Positions 16,893 to 25,668 of a stretch of DNA of 36,655 bases are shown here, in pieces. The stretch lies in the NCBI GenBank assembly GCA_945862465.1, contig CAMAYO010000020.1:1-36655 (forward strand). Reading direction: 5' to 3'. Every line of letters begins with the position of its first letter. Position 1 is the stretch's first letter. The translations under genes and the position numbers were made by a program. Origin of the DNA: Pseudorhodobacter antarcticus (GTDB lineage: Bacteria; Pseudomonadota; Alphaproteobacteria; Rhodobacterales; Rhodobacteraceae). The notes under the pieces were generated by a model, which made no database searches, had not been told where the DNA came from, and saw only the letters and a program-made list of their open reading frames with translations.

Positions 16893-16921
16893 TTGAACAG
16901 GGTGGCGACTCTGTTTATTAG
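16893..16921 (+). promoter_or_regulatory. probable sigma-70 promoter of tRNA-Val
   Basis: TTGAAC at 16893-16898, a 17-bp spacer and TATTAG at 16916-16921 form a good promoter. Transcription would begin near 16928, about 60 bp before the tRNA, and might continue into rpmJ, as no terminator is seen after the tRNA. Confidence 0.5.
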
Positions 16922-16987
16922 ACCCGTCACCGACGCGGTTCCGCCCGCGTCCTTTTCTTTGGGCAAGGCGGGATGTGTCGACAAGGC

Positions 16988-17062
16988 GGGCGGTTAGCTC
17001 AGCGGTAGAGCACTACGTTGACATCGTAGTGGCCACTGGTTCGATCCCAGTACCGCCCACCA
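16988..17062 (+). tRNA. tRNA-Val(GAC)
   Basis: The cloverleaf is readable by eye. The acceptor strand GGGCGGT (16988-16994) pairs with ACCGCCC (17052-17058). The D arm is TAGCTCAGCGGTAGAGC and the anticodon arm CTACG-TTGACAT-CGTAG, with anticodon GAC. The T arm is CTGGTTCGATCCCAG, the discriminator is A and CCA is encoded (17060-17062). GAC reads valine GTC/GTT codons. Confidence 0.95.
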
Positions 17063-17099
17063 TTCATCGTTGGTCGCAAGGCCAGCACAGTTTTCAATT

Positions 17100-17115
17100 G
17101 GCGCGAGGACGCGCC
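17100..17115 (+). other. hairpin in the rpmJ leader
   Basis: GGCGCG-AGGA-CGCGCC forms a perfect 6-bp GC stem with a 4-base loop 20 bp before the rpmJ start and just upstream of its ribosome binding site. It is not a terminator, as no T-run follows. It could end tRNA processing or tune L36 translation; there is no direct evidence for either. Confidence 0.4.
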
Positions 17116-17135
17116 GCGAACCAGAGGAGACAGCC

Positions 17136-17261
17136 ATGAAGGTTGCAAACTCACTCCGCTCGCTGAAGACGCGTCATCGCGATTGCCAAGTCGTGCGCCG
17201 TAAAGGCCGCGTCTATGTGATCAACAAGACGCAAAAGCGTTACAAGGCCCGTCAGGGTTGA
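17136..17261 (+). CDS. rpmJ: 50S ribosomal protein L36
   Basis: The 41-residue protein ([20 protein letters not shown] at the start, KARQG at the end) is the longer alphaproteobacterial L36. It lacks the CxxC pairs of zinc-binding L36 and has a single Cys17, so it is the zinc-independent type. AGAGGAGACAGCC is a strong ribosome binding site. It lies 73 bp after tRNA-Val and is followed by a clear terminator, so it is transcribed alone or with the tRNA. Confidence 0.95.
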   Translation: MKVANSLRSLKTRHRDCQVVRRKGRVYVINKTQKRYKARQG

Positions 17262-17287
17262 GGATCGCTTTTCAGCACGGTTGATGG

Positions 17288-17315
17288 GCCGCCAGGGGAA
17301 CCTCGGCGGCTTTTT
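17288..17315 (+). terminator. Rho-independent terminator of rpmJ
   Basis: GCCGCC (17288-17293) pairs with GGCGGC (17305-17310) and is followed by TTTTT (17311-17315). Confidence 0.8.
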
Positions 17316-17336
17316 CATGTCAGGATCGTACAGGCA

Positions 17337-17951
17337 ATGCACCCCAATCCCGCCTTTCGCAAAACAGCCACTGACCGCAACTTGGCCTTTGCACGGGCGC
17401 GGGGGTTTGGGGTTTTGTCGGTGAATGGGCCGGATGGGCCGCTGATGGCCCATGTGCCCTTTTTACTGTCAGACGATGGCACGACGGCCGATCTGCATTT
17501 GGCGCGATCGAACGCCGTGATTGCGGCTGGGCTTCCCGCGCAGGCCATTTTGGCGGTGATTGGGCCAGACGCCTATATCTCGCCCGATTGGTATGGCGTG
17601 GCGGACCAAGTGCCCACATGGAACTATATCGCCGTGCATCTGCGTGGCACTTTGGTGCAATTGCCAGATGAGGCGATGGACGGCCATGTGAATGCGCTGT
17701 CTGATCGGTTCGAGGCCCGCTTGGCCCCCAAGCCTGTCTGGAAATCCACCAAAATGGGCGACGGCGTGATGGACCGGATGAAGCGCATGATCCTGCCCTT
17801 TCGGCTGAACATCACCACTGTCGATGGCACTTGGAAGTTGAACCAGAACAAAACGCCAGCGGCGCGGGCTGGTGTCATCGTAGCGCTTGACGCCCAAGGC
17901 GGCGCGCAGGCCGAGATTGCGCGAGCCATGCGTGATCTGTCGGACGATTAG
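17337..17951 (+). CDS. FMN-binding negative transcriptional regulator, PaiB family
   Basis: The 204-residue protein fits PaiB, an FMN split-barrel family first described as a repressor in Bacillus. Family features include MAHVPFLLSDDG, YISPDWYGVADQVPTWNY (ligand pocket), VHLRGT and the C-terminal WKLNQNKTPAARAGV. It has no helix-turn-helix of a standard type, so the regulator name rests on family precedent; a flavin-dependent reductase role is equally possible. The ATG at 17337 follows the rpmJ terminator. It is probably transcribed alone or with the glutathione transferase 73 bp downstream. Confidence 0.85.
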   Translation: MHPNPAFRKTATDRNLAFARARGFGVLSVNGPDGPLMAHVPFLLSDDGTTADLHLARSNAVIAAGLPAQAILAVIGPDAYISPDWYGVADQVPTWNYIAVHLRGTLVQLPDEAMDGHVNALSDRFEARLAPKPVWKSTKMGDGVMDRMKRMILPFRLNITTVDGTWKLNQNKTPAARAGVIVALDAQGGAQAEIARAMRDLSDD

Positions 17952-18024
17952 GTGCTTTTTTGGTATCCCTTGCGGTCAAGATGGCTACAGTGACCCAACC
18001 GATGCTTCCAAAAAGGCCTTTGCT

Positions 18025-18630
18025 ATGAAACTTTACCATTCCCCCACCACGCCCTTTGGCCGCAAAGTCATGGCGCTGATCTTAGAAATCGGCTTCGGCG
18101 ATAGGGTCGAGATTATGCCTGCCTCAGGCACGCCCCTGGCACCGGGCAGCATGCCGGTCGATCTGAACCCCTTGGGCAAAATCCCCGCCCTTGTGCGCGA
18201 AGAGGGCGGCACAATCTATGACAGCCGCGTCATCTGCCGCTATCTAGACGATGTGGCGGGGTCGAACCTGTATCCCCAAGCCTACCTGTGGGAGGTCTTG
18301 ACCCTAGAAGCCACCGCCGACGGCATTCTAGAGGCGGCGCTGTTGATGGTTTACGAAGACCGCCTGCGCCCTGAAGACAAACGCTTTGCTGATTGGGTCG
18401 AGGGCCAATGGTCCAAAATCGCCCGCACCCTGAACGCGCTAGAGTCATCTTGGATGGCGCATCTGAATGGGCCCTTGGATATGGGTCAAATCGCTTTGGG
18501 CTGTGCTTTGGGCTATCTTGATTTTCGCCATGCCCCGCGCAACTGGCGCGCAGGCCACCCCAAACTGACCGCTTGGGAGGCAAATATCGTGAAAAGACCC
18601 GCCATGCAGGTCACAATCCCCCGTGCTTAA
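18025..18630 (+). CDS. glutathione S-transferase family protein
   Basis: This 201-residue protein has an N-terminal thioredoxin fold (MKLYHSPTTPFGRKVMALIL, with T8/T9 in the catalytic Ser/Thr position), the cis-proline segment GKIPAL and the glutathione contact YDSRVICRYLD. A helical C-terminal domain has the N-capping pattern LDMGQIALGCALGYLDFR. The start at 18025 is set by the fold; a longer frame to 17887 would overlap the PaiB gene. It is 211 bp upstream of petA, which probably has its own promoter. Substrate unknown. Confidence 0.9.
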   Translation: MKLYHSPTTPFGRKVMALILEIGFGDRVEIMPASGTPLAPGSMPVDLNPLGKIPALVREEGGTIYDSRVICRYLDDVAGSNLYPQAYLWEVLTLEATADGILEAALLMVYEDRLRPEDKRFADWVEGQWSKIARTLNALESSWMAHLNGPLDMGQIALGCALGYLDFRHAPRNWRAGHPKLTAWEANIVKRPAMQVTIPRA

Positions 18631-18841
18631 GCGGCAAATTTGCCGCAGGTGTGGGCGATGACGGCGATTTGAAGACACAAGATGCACGAAATCGGAAAAA
18701 GCGCGAGATTTGGCCCCTTTGTCCGCTGGACCTTGCGCCAATCCTTGTCTAAAACGCGCCTCGCAAGGCGGCGTCACAGGCGTTGTCTGTTTCGAATAAA
18801 GGGCTTGCCCGCAGGGCGGCCAGCGGAAGGGAGAAGCATTC

Positions 18842-19402
18842 GTGTCCCATGCTGATGATAGCGCAGGATCCCGCCGGGATTTCCTGTATTACGCGACCGC
18901 CGGGGCAGGCGTTGTCGCAACCTCTGCCGCGGTTTGGCCGCTGGTCAACCAGATGAACCCCTCTGCCGACGTGCGCGCACTGGCGTCCATTGATGTTGAC
19001 ATCAGCGGCATCGCCGAAGGCAGCCAGTTGACCGTTCTGTGGCGCGGCAAGCCGGTGTTCATCCGCTACCGCACCGCAGATGAGATCAAGGCTGCGCAAG
19101 ACGTGGCTTTGGGCGATTTGGTCGACACGACCTCGAACAACAACAACCAGCCCGAAACCGATGCGTCCGACGCGAACCGCGCCTTGGACAAAGAGGGCAA
19201 GTGGCTCGTGATGATGGGCGTTTGCACCCACTTGGGCTGCGTGCCCTTGGGCGACGGCGCTGGCGACTTTGGCGGCTGGTTCTGCCCCTGCCATGGGTCG
19301 CAATACGATACGTCGGGGCGCATCCGCAAAGGGCCCGCGCCGCGCAATATGGAAGTGCCGGTTGCGGCCTTCACCAACGAAACCACGATCAAGCTCGGGT
19401 AA
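18842..19402 (+). CDS. petA: ubiquinol-cytochrome c reductase iron-sulfur (Rieske) subunit
   Basis: The 186-residue Rieske protein of the bc1 complex moves electrons from ubiquinol to cytochrome c1. A twin-arginine signal anchor ([12 protein letters not shown], residues 10-21, then a hydrophobic helix) keeps it in the membrane. Box I C128-T-H130-L-G-C133 and box II C148-P-C150-H151-G-S give the cluster ligands C128, H130, C148 and H151 plus the C133-C150 disulfide. The Asn-rich insert near residues 99-103 resembles the Rhodobacter protein. The GTG start at 18842 is 7 bp after GGGAGAA; no upstream ATG in frame fits. petB follows at 12 bp. Confidence 0.96.
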   Translation: MSHADDSAGSRRDFLYYATAGAGVVATSAAVWPLVNQMNPSADVRALASIDVDISGIAEGSQLTVLWRGKPVFIRYRTADEIKAAQDVALGDLVDTTSNNNNQPETDASDANRALDKEGKWLVMMGVCTHLGCVPLGDGAGDFGGWFCPCHGSQYDTSGRIRKGPAPRNMEVPVAAFTNETTIKLG

Positions 19403-19414
19403 GGAACGCATCAG

Positions 19415-20728
19415 ATGGCCGGTATCCCGCACGACCACTACGAGCCCAAACCGGGCTTTCAAACATGGCTTCATAACCGCCTGCCGGTTGTCAGCCTGCT
19501 GTATGACACATTGATGCTGCCCACCCCCAAGAACCTGAATTGGATGTGGATCTGGGGCATCGTGCTTACCTTCTGTCTGGCACTTCAAATCGTGACCGGC
19601 ATTGTGCTGGCGATGCATTACACGCCCAATGTTGACCTGGCCTTTGCCAGTGTTGAACATATCATGCGCGATGTGAACGGCGGCGTGATGCTGCGCTATT
19701 TGCACGCCAATGGCGCATCACTGTTCTTCTTTGCCGTCTACTGCCACATCTTCCGCAGCCTGTATTACGGCAGCTACAAATCCCCGCGCGAAGTGACTTG
19801 GGTGATCGGCATGATCATCTATTTCTTGATGATCGCGACCGCTTTCATGGGTTACGTTCTGCCTTGGGGCCAGATGAGCTTCTGGGGTGCCACGGTGATC
19901 ACGGGCCTGTTCGGCGCGATCCCCGGTGTGGGCACGGCGCTGCAAGAGTGGCTCTTGGGCGGGTTTGCCGTTGGCAATGCCACGCTGAACCGCTTCTTCA
20001 GCCTGCATTACCTGCTGCCCTTCGTCATCGCTGGCTTGGTTGGCGTGCACATCTGGGCCTTCCACACCACGGGCAACAACAACCCGACCGGTGTCGAAGT
20101 GCGCCGCACCTCTAAGGCTGAAGTCGAGGCTGATACTGTTCCCTTCTGGCCCTACTACGTGGTTAAAGATCTGTTCGCGCTGGCCGTGATCATGATGATC
20201 TTCTTTGCCATCGTGGGCTTTATGCCGAACTATCTGGGCGACCCTGACAACTACATTCAGGCCAACCCGCTGGCGACACCGGCGCATATCGTGCCGGAAT
20301 GGTATCTGCTGCCGTTCTACGCCATCCTGCGGACATTCGATAACACCGTCTGGGTCGTGCAACTCGTGCAGTTCCTGACCTTTGGCATCGTCGATTCCAA
20401 ATTGTTCGGCGTGATCGCTATGGTTGGTGCCATTCTAGCGATGGCGCTGGCACCTTGGCTTGATACCTCGTCGGTTCGGTCAGGTCGTTATCGCCCGATG
20501 TTCAAGGCGTGGTTTGCTGTGCTGGTGATCGACTTTGTCGTGCTGATGTGGTGCGGCTCTCAGGTGCCTTCGGCCTTCACGGGTTGGGTGGGCTTGATCG
20601 CGTCGACCTACTGGTTCGCCTATTTCCTCGTGATCCTGCCGCTGCTGGGTGTGCTTGAAAAGCCGCTGCTGCAACCGGCGTCGATCGAGGCTGACTTCAA
20701 GTCGCACTACGCCGATCCGGCCGAGTGA
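19415..20728 (+). CDS. petB: cytochrome b of the bc1 complex
   Basis: The 437-residue membrane protein holds haems bL and bH and both quinone sites. Haem histidines are H97 and H111 (YLHANG and YCHIF) and H198 and H212 (FSLHYL and VGVHIW), the same numbers as in Rhodobacter. The Qo-site PEWY motif is present in [15 protein letters not shown], and about eight hydrophobic helices can be seen. It lies between petA (12 bp) and petC (19 bp) in one operon. Confidence 0.97.
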   Translation: MAGIPHDHYEPKPGFQTWLHNRLPVVSLLYDTLMLPTPKNLNWMWIWGIVLTFCLALQIVTGIVLAMHYTPNVDLAFASVEHIMRDVNGGVMLRYLHANGASLFFFAVYCHIFRSLYYGSYKSPREVTWVIGMIIYFLMIATAFMGYVLPWGQMSFWGATVITGLFGAIPGVGTALQEWLLGGFAVGNATLNRFFSLHYLLPFVIAGLVGVHIWAFHTTGNNNPTGVEVRRTSKAEVEADTVPFWPYYVVKDLFALAVIMMIFFAIVGFMPNYLGDPDNYIQANPLATPAHIVPEWYLLPFYAILRTFDNTVWVVQLVQFLTFGIVDSKLFGVIAMVGAILAMALAPWLDTSSVRSGRYRPMFKAWFAVLVIDFVVLMWCGSQVPSAFTGWVGLIASTYWFAYFLVILPLLGVLEKPLLQPASIEADFKSHYADPAE

Positions 20729-20747
20729 GAGAAAGGAACTGACTGAG

Positions 20748-21542
20748 ATGTTTCGCAAAATCGCAATCAGCGCCGTTTCCGCACTGACCCTGATGTCCGG
20801 CTCTGCTTGGGCGGCCGAGGGCACCGCGCAGATAACCAACGTGGACTTCAGCTTCCAAGGGCCGTTCGGCAAGTTCGACGAACACCAACTGCAGCGCGGG
20901 CTTCAGGTTTACACCGAGGTTTGCTCTGCCTGCCATGGGCTGAAATTCCTGCGGATCGGGGCTTTGGCCGAACCGGGTGGCCCGAACCTGCCCGAAGAGC
21001 AGGTTAAGGCCTATGCCAAAACGATCACAGTGACCGACGCTGTTACGGGCGAAGATCGCCCAGCAACGCCCGCCGATCACTTCCCGGCCAATCTTGCCGC
21101 TGGCGCACCTGACCTGTCAGTCATGGCAAAGGCGCGGAAGGGCTTTTCTGGCCCCTACGGTCTGGGCACCAACCAGTTGTTCAAGGGCATGGGCGGGCCA
21201 GAATACATCTACTCGATGTTGACTGGCTTCACCGGCGAGACGAAAGAAATCGCCGGCGTGACGCTGTATGAAAACCACGCCTTCCCCGGTGGTTGGATGG
21301 CCATGATGAACGAGTCGTTGGTGGCAGACCAAGTGACTTATGCCGATGGCACCGAAGCCAGCCTAGAAAACGAAGCCGAGGATGTTTCGGCCTTCTTGAT
21401 GTGGGCGGCTGAACCCAAAATGATGACGCGCAAAGAGTCTGGCTTGAAAGGCGTCTTGCTGATGGGCCTGTTGTCGGTTCTGCTATATCTGACCAACAAG
21501 CGGCTCTGGTCGAAGGTTAAAGGCAAAAAGCTGGCCCACTAA
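20748..21542 (+). CDS. petC: cytochrome c1
   Basis: This 264-residue protein has a signal peptide ([20 protein letters not shown], cleavage after AWA), a haem c site C59-S-A-C62-H63, the periplasmic domain with PNLPEEQ and [15 protein letters not shown], and a C-terminal anchor helix ([20 protein letters not shown]). It passes electrons from the Rieske protein to soluble cytochrome c. ATG 20748 is preceded by GAAAGGA and begins the signal peptide. It ends the petABC operon before a bidirectional terminator. Confidence 0.96.
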   Translation: MFRKIAISAVSALTLMSGSAWAAEGTAQITNVDFSFQGPFGKFDEHQLQRGLQVYTEVCSACHGLKFLRIGALAEPGGPNLPEEQVKAYAKTITVTDAVTGEDRPATPADHFPANLAAGAPDLSVMAKARKGFSGPYGLGTNQLFKGMGGPEYIYSMLTGFTGETKEIAGVTLYENHAFPGGWMAMMNESLVADQVTYADGTEASLENEAEDVSAFLMWAAEPKMMTRKESGLKGVLLMGLLSVLLYLTNKRLWSKVKGKKLAH

Positions 21543-21559
21543 GGTTTGGCGATTGAAGG

Positions 21560-21594
21560 AAAAAGGCCCCGCATAATTTGCGGGGCCTTTTTCA
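21560..21594. terminator. bidirectional terminator between petC and thiQ
   Basis: AAAGGCCCCGC (21562-21572) pairs with GCGGGGCCTTT (21580-21590) around ATAATTT, with an A-run before and a T-run after. It ends petABC on the plus strand and could end thiBPQ, whose stop is at 21596, on the minus strand. Confidence 0.9.
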
Positions 21595-21595
21595 T

Positions 21596-22288
21596 TTAGC
21601 CCAGATAGTCGCGCAACGCAGGCGGCGGGTTGGCAAAGATCGCGTCAGTCGCCACCGGCGCATCGGCCACGCCATCATGCACCAAGGCCACCCCACCCGC
21701 AAAGCGACGCGCATCGGCGGGGTCGTGGGTGACAAGGATCACGGTTGTGCCAGCCTCGGCCGCAAGGTCTGCGACCAAGCCCAGCAGATCGGCTTTCAAC
21801 GCAGGGCCAAGGGCTGCAAAGGGTTCATCCAGCAACAGCAAAGGCCGCGCTTGCAGCAGCACACGGCCAAGCGCCGCGCGGCCCAGTTGCCCGCCCGACA
21901 GGTTGGCAGGCGCGCGCGCACCCAGGCCTTGTAGGCCCAAGCGGTCCAAAACAGACTCAACCCGCGCCAGATCACTTGCGTTAAGCCGCAGTCGGGGGTT
22001 TATCGCCAGCCCAAGGTTCTGCGCCACGCTTAAATGCGGGAACAGGTTTTGGTCCTGAAACAAGATCGACACGGGCCTTTGCGCGGGCGTCAGCGCCGCC
22101 ATATCCCGCCCCTGCCACAGAATCCGTCCCGCACTGGGTGCGACAAACCCCGCCAGCCCCATCAGCAGCGTCGACTTGCCCGCCCCCGACGGCCCCAACA
22201 AGGCCAAGCGCGACCCTGCGGGCAGGTGCCAGTTGGCCGTGACGGTGAAGCCGTCTTGGGTCAGGCTCAGATGATCAAGATGCAGCAC
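21596..22288 (-). CDS. thiQ: thiamine ABC transporter ATP-binding protein
   Basis: This 230-residue ATPase has Walker A LGPSGAGKST, Q-loop FQDQNLFPHLSV, signature LSGGQLGRAALGR, Walker B LLLDEPFAALG and the H-loop LVTHDPADA. The signature LSGGQLGR replaces the usual QRQR. I use the GTG at 22288, which follows GGAGG by 5 bp and starts at VLHLDHLSL; a longer frame to 22447 lies within thiP. It overlaps the thiP stop by 14 bp and powers thiamine uptake. Confidence 0.9.
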   Translation of the reverse strand: MLHLDHLSLTQDGFTVTANWHLPAGSRLALLGPSGAGKSTLLMGLAGFVAPSAGRILWQGRDMAALTPAQRPVSILFQDQNLFPHLSVAQNLGLAINPRLRLNASDLARVESVLDRLGLQGLGARAPANLSGGQLGRAALGRVLLQARPLLLLDEPFAALGPALKADLLGLVADLAAEAGTTVILVTHDPADARRFAGGVALVHDGVADAPVATDAIFANPPPALRDYLG

Positions 22289-23792
22289 GGCGGCCTCCGA
22301 TATCGCATAGGGCGAACAGGGCAAAGCTGCACGCCACCAAGACAAGGGCAGCTGCTGCGGCTTGGTCCATGCGGTAAGCACCCGACAGGCGCTGCACCAC
22401 CAAGGGCAGCGTGGCCTGATCTTGGCCCGCAAACAGCGCAACCACACCCAGATCGCCCATCGACAACGCCGCCGCCAACCCCGCCCCCATGCCCAAAGGG
22501 CGGGCCAAGCGCGGCAGAGTCAACCAGCGCAACCGCGCAGCGCCTGACAGCCCCAAGGTCTGTGCCAAGCGGTCGTAATTGCGGTGCAGATCGCGGGCTT
22601 GCGGCAGCAGCAGTCGAAACAGAAAGGGCAGCGCCATCATCGCGTTGACCAGAAACGTCACCGGAAGCGCAAGCGTTTCGGGGCTTGCGACCGAACGTGT
22701 CAGCAAGAACAACCCCGTGCCCAGTACAAGCCCACTGGTGGCCAATGGCACCATCGCAGCCCCTTCAACCCACGCTGCCCCCGCAACCTTGGCCTGCACC
22801 AAGATCAGCGCCGCCGTCACCGACAAAAACGCCGCAGCGATTGCCATCAAGGCCGAGCGCAACGCCGCAGCCCAGACCAAATCCGGCAGGTGCAGCAGCG
22901 CGGGCGCGCCATCCGCCACCACAGCCACCAGCGGCAAAAGCAAGAACAGCGCCGCCAAGACCAGCACGGGTGCATCTACCCAATGCGCCCTTTGCCCGAA
23001 CTGGGCACGGTCCACCCCAAGACCCAAGCCTTCGGGCAGGGTAAAACGGGCGGCTAGGGTTACGGCCACGGCACAGATGATAAACTGCACCCCCGCCAAA
23101 AGGGCAGCATGGCCGGGATCAAAATCAAACCGCAGGGCTTGGTAGATCGCCAGTTCCAACGTGGTGGCGGCAGGCCCTCCGCCCAAGGTCAGGGCGACCA
23201 CAAAGGACGTGAGGCACACCAGAAAGATCGCCAGCGCCACCCCCGGCATAACCGCAGCCAACATGGGCCGTTCGATATGGCGAAAGGTTGATGGCAGGCC
23301 AAGCGTCTGCGCCAAACAAAACCGCTCTGCCGGAATTGATTGCCAGCCGTTCAGCAGCATTCGGGTGGCCAGCGGCAGGTTGAAAAACACATGGGCCAGC
23401 ACCACGCCGTGCAGCCCATAGATCGTGATCGTTGGCAGGCCCAAAGCCTCCAGCGTCTGGTTCAACACCCCACTTCGCCCATACAGGCTAACCAAGCCCA
23501 AGACCGCCACGATCACCGGCAGCAAGAACGGCGCGCCCATCAGCAAGATCAGCGCCCTGCGCCCAAAAAAGCGGCTGCGCGCCAAGGCGCGGGCCACGGG
23601 CAAGGCCAACAGGCAGGACAGCAACGTCGACAGGGCCGCTTGCGTCAGCGTAAAGCGCAAAGCGGCCCAGTCGGCGGGGCGCAGCGCCCCACCCTTGGCT
23701 TGCACGGCCAGCGCCAGTGCCGTTCCCAGCACCAGCGCCGCAATGCCGCCTGCCAGCGCCCCAGCGCTTATTGCGAAAGAACGGTTTGCCAT
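22275..23792 (-). CDS. thiP: thiamine ABC transporter permease
   Basis: This 505-residue permease is a fused double unit, with two sets of about six membrane helices and two EAA loops (near PAERFCLAQTLGLPS and in YDRLAQTLGLSGAARLRWLT). ThiP is a fused permease of this length. It overlaps the binding-protein gene by 25 bp upstream and thiQ by 14 bp downstream, so the three are one translational unit under the TPP riboswitch. Confidence 0.92.
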   Translation of the reverse strand: MANRSFAISAGALAGGIAALVLGTALALAVQAKGGALRPADWAALRFTLTQAALSTLLSCLLALPVARALARSRFFGRRALILLMGAPFLLPVIVAVLGLVSLYGRSGVLNQTLEALGLPTITIYGLHGVVLAHVFFNLPLATRMLLNGWQSIPAERFCLAQTLGLPSTFRHIERPMLAAVMPGVALAIFLVCLTSFVVALTLGGGPAATTLELAIYQALRFDFDPGHAALLAGVQFIICAVAVTLAARFTLPEGLGLGVDRAQFGQRAHWVDAPVLVLAALFLLLPLVAVVADGAPALLHLPDLVWAAALRSALMAIAAAFLSVTAALILVQAKVAGAAWVEGAAMVPLATSGLVLGTGLFLLTRSVASPETLALPVTFLVNAMMALPFLFRLLLPQARDLHRNYDRLAQTLGLSGAARLRWLTLPRLARPLGMGAGLAAALSMGDLGVVALFAGQDQATLPLVVQRLSGAYRMDQAAAAALVLVACSFALFALCDIGGRRAAS

Positions 23793-24754
23793 TCATCCAC
23801 CGCCGGTTTGCGCGCAGCCTCGGCCTCAACCGAGGTGAGCAGCAGCGATTTCGCAGGCGTGATCAGGGTTTCAAACCCCACAGGAAGGCCCGCTGCAGGG
23901 GTTTTCGCAGGATACATCCAGTTGGTGGTGGGAATAACGGCTTGGGCCGCATCGCCAGCCAAATAGGCCAAGAACTGATCCGCCAGCGCTTGCTGCTTGG
24001 AGGACGCCAGTTTGCCCGCCACTTCGATCTGCATGTACTGCCCCTCGTCAAAGGCCGCCGCCGACTTGCTGGCGTCATTCTCGGCGATCAGGTGGTAAGC
24101 GGGCGACGTGGTGTAAGACAAAACCATGTCCGCTTCGCCCTTTAGAAACAGGCCATAGGCCGCATCCCAAGACGGGGTGACGGTGACGATGTTGTCAGCC
24201 AAGTCTTGCCAGATCTGCGCCGATTGATCGCCATACGCCGCTTTCACCCACATCACCAAACCCAACCCGGGGGTGGAAGAGCGGGGGTCTTGGATCACGA
24301 TCTTCAGGTTCGATGCCGCCAATTCCTTGAACGATTTCGGCGGCGAGGTCAGCTTGATATTGTCATAGACAAAGGCAAACCAGCCCCAATCGAAGGGGGC
24401 AAAATTCGCATCCGTATAGGGCACCGGCAGATCATTGGGTGCCTGCGCGGCCAAGGGCGCAAACAGGCCCGTGGCGCGGGCGGTTTCGGTCAGGGTCGTG
24501 TCCAGCCCCAGCACGATATCAGTCGACGATCCCGCCCCTTCCATCTGCAAGCGCGATAGTAGGGCAGCGCCATCGCCAGCGGTGACATAAGCCACTGTGC
24601 AGGCGCATTCGGCCTCAAACCCCTTGGCGATGGCGGGGCCGGGGCCCCACTCGGCAGCGAAACTGTCATAGGTCAGAACCGTCAGCACAGGGGTTTCGGC
24701 CATGGCCATAGGGGCCAAAGACAGGAACGCCAGTGCAAGATGGATGGTTTTCAT
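23768..24754 (-). CDS. thiB: thiamine ABC transporter substrate-binding protein
   Basis: This 328-residue periplasmic protein (also called TbpA) has a signal peptide (MKTIHLALAFLSLAPMAMA) and the ThiB pattern: LTVLTYDSFAAEWGPGPAI, GDGAALLSRL, DIVLGLDTTL, then FDWGWFAFVYD, IQDPRSSTPGLGL and LSYTTSPAYH. It binds thiamine or its phosphates in the periplasm. ATG 24754 follows GGAGAGAGCT; a second ATG four codons upstream falls within the ribosome site. It is first in the operon, directly after the TPP riboswitch. Confidence 0.93.
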   Translation of the reverse strand: MKTIHLALAFLSLAPMAMAETPVLTVLTYDSFAAEWGPGPAIAKGFEAECACTVAYVTAGDGAALLSRLQMEGAGSSTDIVLGLDTTLTETARATGLFAPLAAQAPNDLPVPYTDANFAPFDWGWFAFVYDNIKLTSPPKSFKELAASNLKIVIQDPRSSTPGLGLVMWVKAAYGDQSAQIWQDLADNIVTVTPSWDAAYGLFLKGEADMVLSYTTSPAYHLIAENDASKSAAAFDEGQYMQIEVAGKLASSKQQALADQFLAYLAGDAAQAVIPTTNWMYPAKTPAAGLPVGFETLITPAKSLLLTSVEAEAARKPAVDEWQTVLSQ

Positions 24755-24799
24755 AGCTCTCTCCATTTTGCGACGGGCGGGAATGGAGTGGACTTAACC

Positions 24800-24884
24800 A
24801 GCACCTTCCCTCCGCCGGTATGATCCGGGTCAGGTTCAACGGGTCCGCTTGCGCATCTCAGCCTGTTGTCAGGCACCCCGAGGT
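24800..24884 (-). promoter_or_regulatory. TPP (THI-box) riboswitch
   Basis: Read on the minus strand this shows the conserved elements in order: GGGGTGCC, CAGGCTGAGAT, GACCCGTTGAACCTGATC, and CATACCGGCGGAGGGAA. These are the THI-box pyrophosphate and pyrimidine sensor helices. It lies about 45 bp before the thiB start; thiamine pyrophosphate should shut off the transporter, probably by masking the start region, since no terminator is seen. Confidence 0.96.
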
Positions 24885-24891
24885 GAGGCCG

Positions 24892-24919
24892 AAGATAGGG
24901 CTTTGACGTTTGGGCGCAA
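24892..24919 (-). promoter_or_regulatory. probable promoter of the thiBPQ operon
   Basis: On the minus strand TTGCGC (complement of 24914-24919), a 16-bp spacer and TATCTT (complement of 24892-24897) lie immediately upstream of the TPP riboswitch, as expected for its transcript start near 24886. Confidence 0.5.
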
Positions 24920-25010
24920 GGGCGAATGCGCAGAAGGCGGATTGCAAAAAGGGTGGCGCGGCGCGGGTTTTGGCCTATGCTTTTGGCATGATATGGCGGG
25001 GGTGGGCAAA

Positions 25011-25592
25011 ATGATGCTGCGGGCGGCGCTGGTGTGGATGATGTGCTCTCCCGCTTTTGCGGGATGCTTGGTGGAAGATGACTTGCTGAAAGGCGTGCAA
25101 GTTAGGCTGCAAGACGGGTCAAACTGGCATGTGCAGCGCGGCGCGCATGAGATGATCCGCGCCGATCAAACCAATGCCAAAGACAGCTATGCCCGCTATG
25201 TGGTGGCGCGGTTTGGGGTTTACCCCGCCGAAAGCACCCGCAATGGGCACGGCGATCTGTCGGAATACACCTATGCCCGCAGCCAGCCAAAGCCTGTGGC
25301 AGGGCTGGATTGGACATCGAACGCGCGGGCGGTTGTGACGCCAGTAGGCGGCGGACAAAGTGCCAAGTGGCGCGAAAAGGTGCATGTGACAGTGGGCGCA
25401 TTGGAGCAGGTGCAAATCAGCGGCTGCACCTATGACGTGCTGGAAATGGATATGGGCCACATAGGCGGCCCCAACCCAACCGTGCAGCATTTCACCTATT
25501 TCCCCGACCTGCGCTTTGGCATCCAGACGCGCATCACCTATCCGGCGGATACGGTGAAGAAATCAGCCGTTTTGGCGATGACGGCCGATTAG
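25011..25592 (+). CDS. secreted protein of unknown function
   Basis: I do not recognise this family. The 193-residue product has a signal peptide ([17 protein letters not shown]). Cleavage is probably after AFA, leaving G-C near the new N-terminus; F-A-G-C is a weak lipobox. The mature part has few hydrophobic stretches, contains Cys at about residues 19 and 142 that could form a disulfide, and ends [12 protein letters not shown]. An earlier start at 24993 is possible; the 247-residue reading from 24849 would overlap the TPP riboswitch on the other strand and has no signal peptide at its start. It is divergent from thiB and 76 bp before aroC. Confidence 0.6.
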   Translation: MMLRAALVWMMCSPAFAGCLVEDDLLKGVQVRLQDGSNWHVQRGAHEMIRADQTNAKDSYARYVVARFGVYPAESTRNGHGDLSEYTYARSQPKPVAGLDWTSNARAVVTPVGGGQSAKWREKVHVTVGALEQVQISGCTYDVLEMDMGHIGGPNPTVQHFTYFPDLRFGIQTRITYPADTVKKSAVLAMTAD

Positions 25593-25668
25593 GGCCACGA
25601 TTTTTCTGCGAAAAATCTGTTGCTGGCGCCACGATTGCCTTAAGGAAGCCAAAAGACCGGAGACGACC

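Noticed and set aside
19718-20362. 214-residue open frame antisense to petB
   Set aside because: It is rich in His, Gln and Asp, as expected for the reverse of membrane-helix codons; petB is certain.
22034-23057. long plus-strand open frames opposite thiP and thiQ
   Set aside because: Composition is Arg/Pro/Gln-rich with no domain pattern; the minus-strand genes have all family motifs.
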